64,000 nt of DNA from Banduia mediterranea (GTDB taxonomy: Bacteria; Pseudomonadota; Gammaproteobacteria; Nevskiales; Nevskiaceae), in contig NZ_JAVRIC010000023.1 of assembly GCF_031846245.1 (NCBI RefSeq), positions 1-64,000 on the forward strand, read 5' to 3'. Both the position numbers and the translations under genes were made by a program. The notes beneath the pieces are model-generated. The model was not told where the DNA came from. It saw only the letters and a list, made by a program, of their open reading frames with translations, and did not search any database. Shown here piece after piece: positions 28,058-36,345 of this stretch. Each line of letters opens with the position of its first letter. Position 1 is the first letter of the stretch.

Positions 28058-30223
28058 CTAGACCAGCGCCGCCACCTCTCTGTACAGCCTTCGGAGATGC
28101 CCGTCAGACATGTCCAGGATCGGTTCATACATGAAAGAGTTCAGGTGAATATTCTCTGGCGTCATGAGGGCCACACGCTGCAGGACCTTGATCGTCTTCA
28201 GCTCGGTGCCGAACAGTTCCCGGAACTTCTTCAACAGCTTTGGTGTCTGGTTCGCGTCGATGCCCGCGACGAAGGCCGGATCGTTGATGCGCTCGACCAT
28301 GAAGCGCTCGGCGGTGAGCCGGATCGACATGGCAAGCACGATCTTGTTCTCGAAGTTGATCCCCTCGGCAGCCTTCAGGCATTCGCCGGCCTCATGGTCA
28401 ATGAGAGTCGCAACAGGTTTTGTGCCGTCGGTTGAAGCAACGTTTTGGCCGAACAGCCTGTTGAAGATCACATCCAGGTCAGAAATCGTGATCTGATCGG
28501 AGTCAGCCTTCCAGTGTAGCAGCGACGTCAGTTTGACGAAATCAGGGTCGGCTGCATCCTTTGTATATTCAATGAGATTGCGCATGAAGGGGATGCAGGA
28601 AATCTTTTTCTTCGACTCAGCAGCGAAGTTTGGCTTCCAGTCTTTGACGAAGACGTTCTGAATGCCAGCGGCTCGCTCAAGCACTAAGCCCGCTGCAGTC
28701 TTCGACGCCATGAAGCAATCCGGGTACCGGACAAACCGGCTCTGAATAGTCCGATAGAAGTCAAAGTTGTGGGTGAGTATGATCTGCTTGAAATGGGGAT
28801 CTTCAGCAATGTCCATCAGGTACTGAATGATGGCGTACTTGTTCTTGTAGTCGAACGAATCCGCAATGTCATCGACGATGATGAGCGTCTCCTGCTTCGC
28901 CTCCTTCCGTACTTCGATTTCGAAGAGGATGTTCAGCACGTAGAAGGCCCTCTTTTCACCCGTGCTAAGGGCCTGCATAAGTGCGTTGCGGTCAACGGAC
29001 GCCGTATCACCGCCGTCTTCGAATGTAAAGCCGAGGTTTAGCATCGGGTCCTGACCGAGGATTACGGACAGCCGGTTAGTTGCCTCCAGCTTGAACGGTA
29101 CGAAGAAGCGGTCGTTGAAGATGTCGATAACCTCTTCCCACTGCGTGCGCTCCTTCGCTGCCTGCTCTTCGATCTCTTTGCGTCTGGCCTGCGCTGCCTG
29201 GTACTTGTTCAGCAAGTCCTGAAACGGCTCGAAGCGCGCCTTCAGGTAGGATTTCCAGATGTCCTCTTTGAAGGCCGGTATGTTGCCAAGTCGTACCAGC
29301 AGTTCTTCATGGTTCTGCAGGTAGGCTTCGAAATCGCGGACCGTGACGTTCTTCTGGATAAGCTTGTCGAGTTTCGCGAACTTCTTCTTCAGGTCCCTAT
29401 CATTGGAGATCGCATCCTTCTCTTTTGCGATCAGTTCTTCGAGTTCCTTCTGGCTAGTGACCTCCAGTTTAGTGTCGGCGTTCAGGATGACGGAGTGCTT
29501 CGCATCAAAGAAGCCATTGTCTGCCAGCTGTTTTGCGACCGTCGTGGCGTTGTAGTAGTTGAATGTGCCCTTCTTGAAGTAGGTCGATGCGGCCAACAGT
29601 TCGTTGTACTTCTTGATGTAGTCCTGGATGGCAGTCTTCGCCTCGTCCGTGGCGAGCAGGGCAAGCACCTTGTCGTCGAAGATCACGTCGTAGGTGACTG
29701 TTGCGAGCGAGGAGTCGGACATCGCGGCAACTTCCTCCTTGATGCGGTTCAGCGCAACATAGAATTGGTCGTCACGTGCTGTGAAGATGGACGACAGCTC
29801 CTTTTCGAGGTCCTTTTTGGAGCCTGACTGCTCCTTGAGCGCATTCAGTAAGGTATCTTTTGCCGCGTCGATATCGGCATGGAGAGCTTCGTACTCTTTT
29901 CGTAGTGCGGGGTTGACCAGCAGGGTTGATGTCTTTGCGGAGTGCCCCAGGACCTCGTCATACGGGCGGACAACAAGTACGCTTTCCTTGGGCAGATCAG
30001 CGCCGGCCTCGTCCTTGATTTCTCGTTTGCACGCCCGCGCCGGGAAGATGCGATCCTTGGAAGCGGCGCCGTCTGCAACATCCTGGAAGGTCTGCGCTAG
30101 CGAAGACTTCATAGAGCCGTTAGGCGCATAGATGGCACAGGCCTTGGCTTTGGAGAAGTCAAACTGGACCTGCAGCTTCTTGATGCCGTAGCAGCTTTCC
30201 AGATCGATGTTCACTGTTTTCAC
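28058..30223 (-). CDS. SMC/RloC-like defence ATPase
   Basis: A 721-residue P-loop protein. GTG at 30223 is preceded by AAGGA. The divergent Walker A is YAPNGSMKSS (residues 32-41). Long lysine/glutamate-rich coiled coils follow (about 90-380), then an ABC-type signature STGEKRAFYVLNILFEI and Walker B TLIIVDDIADSFDYKNK with ILTHNFDFYRTI. The C-terminal 200 residues (to MYEPILDMSDGHLRRLYREV) are unlike DNA-repair SMC proteins. The layout recalls the ATPases of RloC/PrrC-type and AAA_13 families. The gene is clearly AT-richer than its neighbours. It starts 10 bases after vsr, so it looks like the last gene of the methylase-McrBC operon. No nuclease motif is recognised. Confidence 0.72.
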   Translation of the reverse strand: MKTVNIDLESCYGIKKLQVQFDFSKAKACAIYAPNGSMKSSLAQTFQDVADGAASKDRIFPARACKREIKDEAGADLPKESVLVVRPYDEVLGHSAKTSTLLVNPALRKEYEALHADIDAAKDTLLNALKEQSGSKKDLEKELSSIFTARDDQFYVALNRIKEEVAAMSDSSLATVTYDVIFDDKVLALLATDEAKTAIQDYIKKYNELLAASTYFKKGTFNYYNATTVAKQLADNGFFDAKHSVILNADTKLEVTSQKELEELIAKEKDAISNDRDLKKKFAKLDKLIQKNVTVRDFEAYLQNHEELLVRLGNIPAFKEDIWKSYLKARFEPFQDLLNKYQAAQARRKEIEEQAAKERTQWEEVIDIFNDRFFVPFKLEATNRLSVILGQDPMLNLGFTFEDGGDTASVDRNALMQALSTGEKRAFYVLNILFEIEVRKEAKQETLIIVDDIADSFDYKNKYAIIQYLMDIAEDPHFKQIILTHNFDFYRTIQSRFVRYPDCFMASKTAAGLVLERAAGIQNVFVKDWKPNFAAESKKKISCIPFMRNLIEYTKDAADPDFVKLTSLLHWKADSDQITISDLDVIFNRLFGQNVASTDGTKPVATLIDHEAGECLKAAEGINFENKIVLAMSIRLTAERFMVERINDPAFVAGIDANQTPKLLKKFRELFGTELKTIKVLQRVALMTPENIHLNSFMYEPILDMSDGHLRRLYREVAALV

Positions 30224-30233
30224 ATCCGATTCC

Positions 30234-30725
30234 TTATATGCAATGTTTTGTCGTGCATTGTTGCATCGGGCTGCGGCGCGCAATTTCTAGCCACGGCAAG
30301 CCTGGAACTTGAATGAAGGTGGCAGCGCGACCAAGCACCGCATTTTCCGCGCGACGCTGAGGCCCGCGGAGCGCGCATTCCCAGATCACGAGTACACGCC
30401 AGCCGTCGGTCTGCAGCGCTTCGACCGCCTTGCGGTCGCGCGCAGCGTTCGCAGCCAGCTTAGCCCGCCAGAAATCCGGTCGCGTCGCGGGCAGCTTCGA
30501 CAGCGCACAGCCATGAGCGTGCCAAAAGCAGCCGTGGATGAATACGACGGTGTTGTACTTCGGGAAGACCAGATCAGGCCTGCCGGGAAGCGACCGGTTA
30601 TGCAGCCGGTAGCGCAGTCCCCGCGCATGCAAGCCGCGACGGATCAGCATCTCGGGCTTCGTGTCTTTGCCCTTGATGCGGCTCATATTGAGCTGCCGCT
30701 GTTCGGGCGTGAGCACGTCGGCCAT
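30234..30725 (-). CDS. vsr: Very short patch repair (Vsr) endonuclease
   Basis: The 163 residues start MADVLTPEQRQLNMSRIKGK and follow Vsr closely: KDTKPEMLIRRGLHARGLRYRLH, LPGRPDLVF with the metal-binding aspartate, and VVFIHGCFWHAHGC with the two catalytic histidines. Vsr nicks 5' of the T in T:G mismatches created when 5-methylcytosine deaminates, so it normally accompanies C5-cytosine methylases. That partner is encoded in this operon. It abuts the stop of the McrC-like gene and precedes the ATPase by 10 bases. Confidence 0.93.
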   Translation of the reverse strand: MADVLTPEQRQLNMSRIKGKDTKPEMLIRRGLHARGLRYRLHNRSLPGRPDLVFPKYNTVVFIHGCFWHAHGCALSKLPATRPDFWRAKLAANAARDRKAVEALQTDGWRVLVIWECALRGPQRRAENAVLGRAATFIQVPGLPWLEIARRSPMQQCTTKHCI

Positions 30726-32387
30726 TCACGCACCCGCCCCAGCGTCTGCCACGATGGTGCGCAGGCAGGATCTCAGCTCTTCGCTCAGCATGCCGGGCCG
30801 CAGTGTCACCGCGCCGAAGCGGAACTTCTCGCGGTACTCCGGATGAAAGAGCCGGCCCGGTATCGGCGTAGCCTTGAAGTCGGACTGCAGTCCTGCCGGA
30901 ACATGCGGCGTCAGCAGATAAGCGGCGGTCACGATGCCTTCGGTCCGGCCGCTTGCCACCTCTTGCACCAGCGCATCCCGGTAGGTGTGGATCGAATTCA
31001 GGGCGTCATTGAGACCATCGTTGATGCGGTACTTCGCATCGAGCACGATCACGCGCCGCTCCGGTCCGCCCAGGTCCATGCCCGCCAGCACGACATCGGG
31101 AACCATCGTCCGGCTGTAGCTCCCCTCGCGGCTGTCCTCGACCCAGTATTCGCGGTACTGTCGCTGGAAGCACAAGACTCGGTTGCTGTCGATTGGGACG
31201 GTGATGGCGCCAGTCGCGATTGTCACGCTGCCACCTGCTTCGCCAAGGAACAGGTTGCTCAGGTCCACGCCCCTGGCGTCATATTCCTCGACGGCGGCGC
31301 GCAGCAGGCGCAGGAAACACCACAGCTCGTACAACTCATAGGTCCGGGCGAGCGGCATCTGCAGAAAGTCGCCGAATAGCGCGGCGAGCCCCAGATTCAT
31401 GTCCTGCCAGAGCCGGTAGAAGCGCTGATAGACCGGGTCATTGCGGAACAGCGACGACATGCGCAGTAGTGCCGGTCCTTCGCCGACGTCTGTCATGAAG
31501 CTGGCCGCTGAAGCATCATTGAGCCGGCGGGCGATACGACGGGTTCGTCCAGCCCAGCTTCCGGCCGTGGTGATGATCTCGGAGTCCTCGGGGGCGCCCG
31601 CTTTGGCCAGCAGCTCGGCGACGCCGCCGAGCCACGCTGCCCACGACCGCAGGCATGCCTTAATCTGACGGTGCTCCGGGATGTCCACGCTGTTCCGGCG
31701 TTGTCGCAGCTTGATGTGCGCCGGCAGGTGGCCCTTCAGGGGCGCTGGCAGGCGCGACGGTGTGACGGTCTCGGTTCGGATTACACCTGAGCGAAAGGAC
31801 TTGATGATCTCCGGGCCGGTAGCGCGTTTGGCGCGGTGCACCGGCACGGTGATGTCCTCGGCACGCAGATAGTGCCGCGGCGCGTGGGCGATCGCTTCGA
31901 CCGCGGCAACGATGGCGTCTGCCCGCGACCGCAAGAATTCGAGGCGAGCCAGTGGCGGCGGGCGGTTGCCTGGCTGGCGCGCGATCCCCTTGCGAAACGC
32001 GCTCAGCGAGAAGAGGGCAAAGGTGTCTTCGAGGATTTCGCGCACCATCGCGTCGAAGTCGTCGCGCGTGAGCTTACACAGGTCGGGATCGGTCGTGACC
32101 TCGAAGCGGCGCGTCCCGACGCCCGGCACGCGCAGCTCGGCTTCGACCATGCCGGCATGAAAACCTGGCTGCCAGCGCCAGCGGGCATTGCTGGGCTCAC
32201 GTGACCGCAGCGCCTCGACCGGCGCATCGTCGATCAGCAGATCGGCGGCAAGCGCGTCGTCGCTGTCGCGCAGCTCAAAGAGATAGGACGCCCCTTCCCG
32301 CACGGCGCCGGGCGGCACCGGATCCGGCGTGGGCCAGACCTGCCATGCCGGTCCGCCGCATTCCGCCTGGATGTAGAGCGCCGTCAC
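30726..32387 (-). CDS. DUF2357/McrC-like restriction nuclease subunit
   Basis: The 553 residues include a DUF2357-like N-terminal region and a C-terminal PD-(D/E)xK nuclease core with VPDVVLAGMDLGGPERRVIVLDAKYRIN: the Asp of PDVVL and the DAK triad of VLDAKYR. Such proteins pair with McrB-type motor ATPases to form two-subunit restriction complexes, as in McrBC and LlaJI-like systems. The McrB-like gene ends only three bases upstream, which supports this. Both are made from one message with the methylase. Target site and modification preference are unknown. Confidence 0.83.
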   Translation of the reverse strand: MTALYIQAECGGPAWQVWPTPDPVPPGAVREGASYLFELRDSDDALAADLLIDDAPVEALRSREPSNARWRWQPGFHAGMVEAELRVPGVGTRRFEVTTDPDLCKLTRDDFDAMVREILEDTFALFSLSAFRKGIARQPGNRPPPLARLEFLRSRADAIVAAVEAIAHAPRHYLRAEDITVPVHRAKRATGPEIIKSFRSGVIRTETVTPSRLPAPLKGHLPAHIKLRQRRNSVDIPEHRQIKACLRSWAAWLGGVAELLAKAGAPEDSEIITTAGSWAGRTRRIARRLNDASAASFMTDVGEGPALLRMSSLFRNDPVYQRFYRLWQDMNLGLAALFGDFLQMPLARTYELYELWCFLRLLRAAVEEYDARGVDLSNLFLGEAGGSVTIATGAITVPIDSNRVLCFQRQYREYWVEDSREGSYSRTMVPDVVLAGMDLGGPERRVIVLDAKYRINDGLNDALNSIHTYRDALVQEVASGRTEGIVTAAYLLTPHVPAGLQSDFKATPIPGRLFHPEYREKFRFGAVTLRPGMLSEELRSCLRTIVADAGAGA

Positions 32388-32390
32388 GGG

Positions 32391-34055
32391 TCACCGCATC
32401 GCCTGGAAGGAGCCGAAGTCGTCGAGATCGCCCAGCAACCTGCGGACGAAGGCCTGCGCGCGGGGCAGGCCCTCGCAGGCCTTGTCGAGGCTCGTCAGCA
32501 GCGTGCGCTGTCGCTCGGCGCCGCGCAGTTTCACCAGCACCTTCTGTACGAGCAGCTGGTCGGTGACATCGGCCGCTGCGCTCTTGAGATGCGCCGCATC
32601 AAAGGCGTGATAGCGGACGAACTCTTCGATGAGCCGGTAGCCGAAGCCTAGCTCGTACTGCTGCATCAGGCTGTGAATTTCGATCAGCTTTGTTTCGGAC
32701 GCGGCGCGCGCATCCCTCAGCTCAGGGAATCGGGCTTCGAGCGAGGCCAGGAAGCCCGGCACATCGATCGTGGACATATCGATCACCGATGCGCGGTCGA
32801 GGACCTTGTCGCTGACCGGGTTCGTGGTTTCATCGACGTTAATCGTGCCGATGATGAACAGGTTCGCGGGCAACGGCAGCTCGGCCCGGATGCTGGCACC
32901 GGTCGTACCTTCGAGTGGTACGCTGTTGGAGTGCAGCTGCAGCGGGCCCGCGGTCTCCATGCGGGACAGCACGTCCGACAGGTAATACTCGACGCGCGCC
33001 AGATTCATTTCATCGAGGATCACAAAGACCGGTGACTCGCGGTGCGCGGTCGCGACCAGCACCGCTTCGAGGAAGGTTGGCACGACGTAGCGGTTCGTCA
33101 GTACGTCAAAATAGCCGGTCAGCCCGGTCGGGTCGGTCCACTCCGGTCGCACAGGACACTCGAAGATCAGAGGATCGTCTGCCGTGTTCGAGGTCTGGCC
33201 GTGCACGGCCCTGGCGTACTTGAGGGCGAGCTGTGTTTTGCCGGTGCCGGACAGGCCGGACAGGATCACGAAGTGCTTGTGCGGCAGGAAATTCAGCGCC
33301 GCATGGAAGCGCTTCACCTCTCCATTCGGATAGTGGCCACCCAGGGCTTTCACCGCAGTTTCGATATCCGCAACTGGGATGCTGGCCGGCATGCGGCGCA
33401 TCTCAGGGCTGAGCGTCGCCGTGTCGGTCCAGACTGACAGCTCGTGAATCTTCTCGCGACCGGCCAGGGTACCAAGCCATCCGATGAACTCGCGCGCCAG
33501 CAGACTGCGCCGCGCAGACGCGGTTGGTGGATGAAGGGCGACAACGATCTCATCAGGTTCAACAGCGGGTCCGAAAGGCGCTCGTTCGAAATCCAGACTG
33601 TTCCAGAAGCCAGAGTTGCGCATCCACAGCAGCCCGCCTTCAGCCAAGTAGACTGGAACAAGGTTGTTACGGTTACTGTACTTGAAGGGGTTGGTGGCCT
33701 CGTTGCCTTCGTCCTCGCCGTCTTCGCCTTCTTCACTGCCGGCCCCCGCCTTTGCGGCAGCGCCGAGCCTCTTCATTTCTGCGAGACGCGCCAAGAACTT
33801 GTCCTTGTCCTTACGAACCAGCACGGCGAAGTACACCTCGTCCTCCGGCGGGAACTTCATCACCGTCGCGATGATGAAAGCCTCCGCGTCGTCGTTTGCA
33901 CTGTTCAGGTTGGCTACGCCGATCTGAACACCACCTTCGACGACCTTGGCGCTGTTGGAGACCCCGAACAGCTTGTTGGTGCGGGTGGCCTTAGTTGCCC
34001 GGAAGTGCTTTTGAGCTTCCTTAAGAAACTGCTGCTGTCGCTCGACGAGGTTCAT
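32391..34055 (-). CDS. McrB-like AAA+ restriction motor subunit
   Basis: The 554-residue protein has a variable N-terminal half, likely the DNA-recognition part, with an acidic insert SEEGEDGEDEGNEA near residue 105. The AAA+ core follows: Walker A LSGLSGTGKTQLALKYARAV, Walker B VFVILDEMNLARVEYYLSDVLSR, and IIGTINVDETTNPVSDKVLDRA as the McrB-type sensor segment. McrB proteins are GTP- or ATP-driven motors that bring their nuclease partner to the site. The ATG lies 35 bases inside the methylase gene, so the two are translationally coupled, and the nuclease subunit follows directly. Confidence 0.88.
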   Translation of the reverse strand: MNLVERQQQFLKEAQKHFRATKATRTNKLFGVSNSAKVVEGGVQIGVANLNSANDDAEAFIIATVMKFPPEDEVYFAVLVRKDKDKFLARLAEMKRLGAAAKAGAGSEEGEDGEDEGNEATNPFKYSNRNNLVPVYLAEGGLLWMRNSGFWNSLDFERAPFGPAVEPDEIVVALHPPTASARRSLLAREFIGWLGTLAGREKIHELSVWTDTATLSPEMRRMPASIPVADIETAVKALGGHYPNGEVKRFHAALNFLPHKHFVILSGLSGTGKTQLALKYARAVHGQTSNTADDPLIFECPVRPEWTDPTGLTGYFDVLTNRYVVPTFLEAVLVATAHRESPVFVILDEMNLARVEYYLSDVLSRMETAGPLQLHSNSVPLEGTTGASIRAELPLPANLFIIGTINVDETTNPVSDKVLDRASVIDMSTIDVPGFLASLEARFPELRDARAASETKLIEIHSLMQQYELGFGYRLIEEFVRYHAFDAAHLKSAAADVTDQLLVQKVLVKLRGAERQRTLLTSLDKACEGLPRAQAFVRRLLGDLDDFGSFQAMR

Positions 34056-35526
34056 ACGCCGTCTCCCTCTCTGCTTGTTTAAGCGTCTTCATCATGTGCG
34101 TGGCGATGGCCTTCGCGAGCAGCGGCGGGACGGCATTGCCAATCTGTCGGAAAGCGGGATTCATCGTGCCGCAGAAGACGAAACCATCCGGGAACGAGTG
34201 AAGACGCGCGGCCTCACGCACTGAGATCGTGCGAGCCTGCTTGCTGTCGTAGTGAATGTGGCTGTAGCTGTCCTTGCCGAGGTGCGCCATCAGCGTGCGC
34301 GCCGGCTGGTCGTGCCACATCTTGCGCCACTTATTCGGGAACTTGCCTACGTCGTAGGGCGGCACGATCGATGCTTTTATCTCTTCGTACTGTTGCGAGC
34401 CGGGCATGACCTTCATGCCCTGTTTTGCGAGCAGCGCCAAGTGTTCCTCGAACATTTTCATCGCGTGCTCGTAGGCCTGCGGGTACTGATCACCGGGGTT
34501 CATTCGTGCGAATAGCGGATAGTCGCGTGGCAGATAGCGAATGACATGATCGGTCAGCGCCACCGGCGCTTCAAAGCCCTGCCACGTCCGCATCAGCTTG
34601 GCGTAGGCCGTGTGCGGTTCCCTCCTATAGGGTATGGGATCGTCGAAGCGCCGCGCGCCGCGACGCAGCGCGCCACTCTTTAGCAGTTGGCGTGCGTCGA
34701 TGGCCGGCAGATCGCCGAGCGCGTCTCCTGCCGTGATGGCGGGCGGCAGCGAATGGCTTGCTTTAGGCGCATGCTTGTAATGGTGCGCGTTGTTGGCGAT
34801 TTCGCTGTCGAGGAGCTTGAGCGCCACCGAACGCGTGCCTTGGTAGCCAAGCGGCAGGTCGATGAAATGCGTCGGCTCGGGAAACGTGACCACTTCGGCG
34901 ATCTCGCGCCGGTACGCAATCAGGATCATCCGTTCGCGCATCTGCGGTACGCCATAGAACGCGGCGTTCATCAGCGTGTAGCCGCAGACGTATCCTTTGC
35001 TCTCCAGGGTCTCAGCGATTTCTTCGGCAATGTTCTGGCCGCCATGGTTCAACACGTCGGGCACGTTCTCGACCAGCACAGCGAGCGGCGCGAAGGCTTC
35101 GACATAGCGCAGATAGTCGATGTAGAGCTGAGCACGTCGGTCGTGTCTGAACGCCTCGGCGTGTTTGTCCACTTCGCGCAACTTGGGACGGCCGACGCGG
35201 GCGAAGGCTTGGCAGGGCGGCCCTCCGACGAGCACGTCGAAGGCTTCTGCAGTAGGTCCAACCTGCAGCTCGGCTGCCAGCTGATCCGGACTGGTTTTCG
35301 TTATGTCACGGGCCGAGGAATGAACTGGATCACCGAAATGGAAGTTGCGGCCATGCGACGCCGCGGCTTCCGGGTCGAACTCAACGGAGCCTCTGATAGC
35401 GAAGCCCGCGGCTAAGAACCCGAGCGAGATTCCGCCACAGCCGGCGAAGAGATCAAGCACCCGAGGCGTGCCTCCCGCCTGCAGGCGGCTAATCTTCTGC
35501 AAGACGGCTTGGAGTTTTGCGCTCAC
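34021..35526 (-). CDS. C5-cytosine DNA methyltransferase
   Basis: The 501 residues show the ordered motifs of the Dcm family: I (RVLDLFAGCGGISLGFLAAG), IV with catalytic Cys (VLVGGPPCQAFARVG), VI (VLVENVPDVL), VIII (QMRERMILIAY), IX (ISVREAARLHSFPDGF) and X (FRQIGNAVPPLLAKAIA). The region between VIII and IX is long (about 190 residues) and should hold the target-recognition domain. The enzyme would protect host DNA from the McrBC-like nuclease encoded with it, and Vsr would repair resulting T:G mismatches. It is the first large gene of the operon. Confidence 0.93.
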   Translation of the reverse strand: MSAKLQAVLQKISRLQAGGTPRVLDLFAGCGGISLGFLAAGFAIRGSVEFDPEAAASHGRNFHFGDPVHSSARDITKTSPDQLAAELQVGPTAEAFDVLVGGPPCQAFARVGRPKLREVDKHAEAFRHDRRAQLYIDYLRYVEAFAPLAVLVENVPDVLNHGGQNIAEEIAETLESKGYVCGYTLMNAAFYGVPQMRERMILIAYRREIAEVVTFPEPTHFIDLPLGYQGTRSVALKLLDSEIANNAHHYKHAPKASHSLPPAITAGDALGDLPAIDARQLLKSGALRRGARRFDDPIPYRREPHTAYAKLMRTWQGFEAPVALTDHVIRYLPRDYPLFARMNPGDQYPQAYEHAMKMFEEHLALLAKQGMKVMPGSQQYEEIKASIVPPYDVGKFPNKWRKMWHDQPARTLMAHLGKDSYSHIHYDSKQARTISVREAARLHSFPDGFVFCGTMNPAFRQIGNAVPPLLAKAIATHMMKTLKQAERETAYEPRRATAAVS

Positions 35527-35593
35527 TGAGTCACTTTCCTGTGTGTCGACTGGAGGTAGGTTGTTATCCTCTTTGCGTGCTGCGCGGCCGTAT

Positions 35594-35785
35594 TCACGGC
35601 TGGCGGCGGAACAATGGGTACTGCGCCTCTATATATTTCTCCACGGCATCCCGGACGACCCAGGCGACGGACACCTTTTTCCCCTCAGCGATGCGCTCCA
35701 GCTCAGCGTAAAGATCGGCCGGAAAAGTCACGGAGGCGCGGGTACCTTCCTTTGTTGGAGAGTGATGTCTCGTTGTGACTGCCAT
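35594..35785 (-). CDS. Ribbon-helix-helix small protein
   Basis: The 63 residues read MAVTTRHHSPTKEGTRASVT, then FPADLYAELERIAEGKKVSVAWVVRDAVEKYIE: a CopG/Arc-like ribbon-helix-helix. The strand TRASVTFP would contact DNA and the two helices dimerise. It sits 68 bases upstream of the methylase gene on the same strand, where a regulator of the restriction operon would be expected. No toxin partner is adjacent. Confidence 0.72.
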   Translation of the reverse strand: MAVTTRHHSPTKEGTRASVTFPADLYAELERIAEGKKVSVAWVVRDAVEKYIEAQYPLFRRQP

Positions 35786-36345
35786 GGTGCGGGTGCCTGA
35801 CGAGTGATGTGACTTGCATCACTATACACCAGTGTGGTGCAGATTTGGTGGTGGCAATCTGCGGAATGTAGGCTGATGAACTTCGTTGCATCCGATGGGG
35901 TAGAGAACCGCTGTGTTCGCCTCCGTCAGGTGGAAGTCCCGCCCCCGGCGGAGATGGCACTGTCGGTGGCGGCTTGTCCGCTTCCGGGGTGGAAGCTGAC
36001 TGTCGGACGATTTCACTTGAAGGGCAGGTCCGACGGAGCTAGCTTATCTAAGAGCTGGCACACGGGTGCTCAACATGGCGCTTCCAAGACTGACCAGAGT
36101 TTGCGATCTGCTCGCCCTCATACTTCTTGTCGTGACAGTGGCTAGCTTCTCTCCGGTGGCCGGGCTTGGCGTTGGTGGTGTGGTGGGGCTGGGCTATGTT
36201 TTAAGAACGCACCGGCGTACGCGGCGCGAACCACAAAGGAACGGGTTGGCGCGTTGTCGAAGGACGGAACGCGAAATGATGGCGAATGCGGCCGATCCCT
36301 TGAGTCCAGCGCACTGGGGCGATTAGGCATAACAAACCCTCTAAT
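35786..36345. other. 560-base gap between traG and the defence operon
   Basis: This stretch holds the upstream region of the RHH/methylase operon and the 3' flank of traG. It contains an imperfect palindrome at 35976-36000. A plus-strand frame at 36066-36326 would encode 86 residues with one hydrophobic stretch (LLALILLVVTVASFSPVAG). Its start lacks a convincing ribosome site and nothing recognisable supports it. No other gene is evident. Confidence 0.5.
35976..36000. repeat. GTCCGCTT palindrome at the edge of the defence island
   Basis: GTCCGCTTCC and GGAAGCTGAC pair over 10 bases with one mismatch and loop GGGGT. It belongs to a group of related palindromes at cargo edges (49240, 54191, 58538, 59799). 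Confidence 0.5.

Noticed and set aside
26702-28435. 577-codon plus-strand frame opposite traI, reaching into the ATPase gene
   Set aside because: It crosses two real minus-strand genes and an intergenic gap and shows no domain.
36066-36326. Possible 86-residue plus-strand membrane protein
   Set aside because: One hydrophobic stretch only, no convincing ribosome site and no recognisable family; kept as a note in the gap entry.
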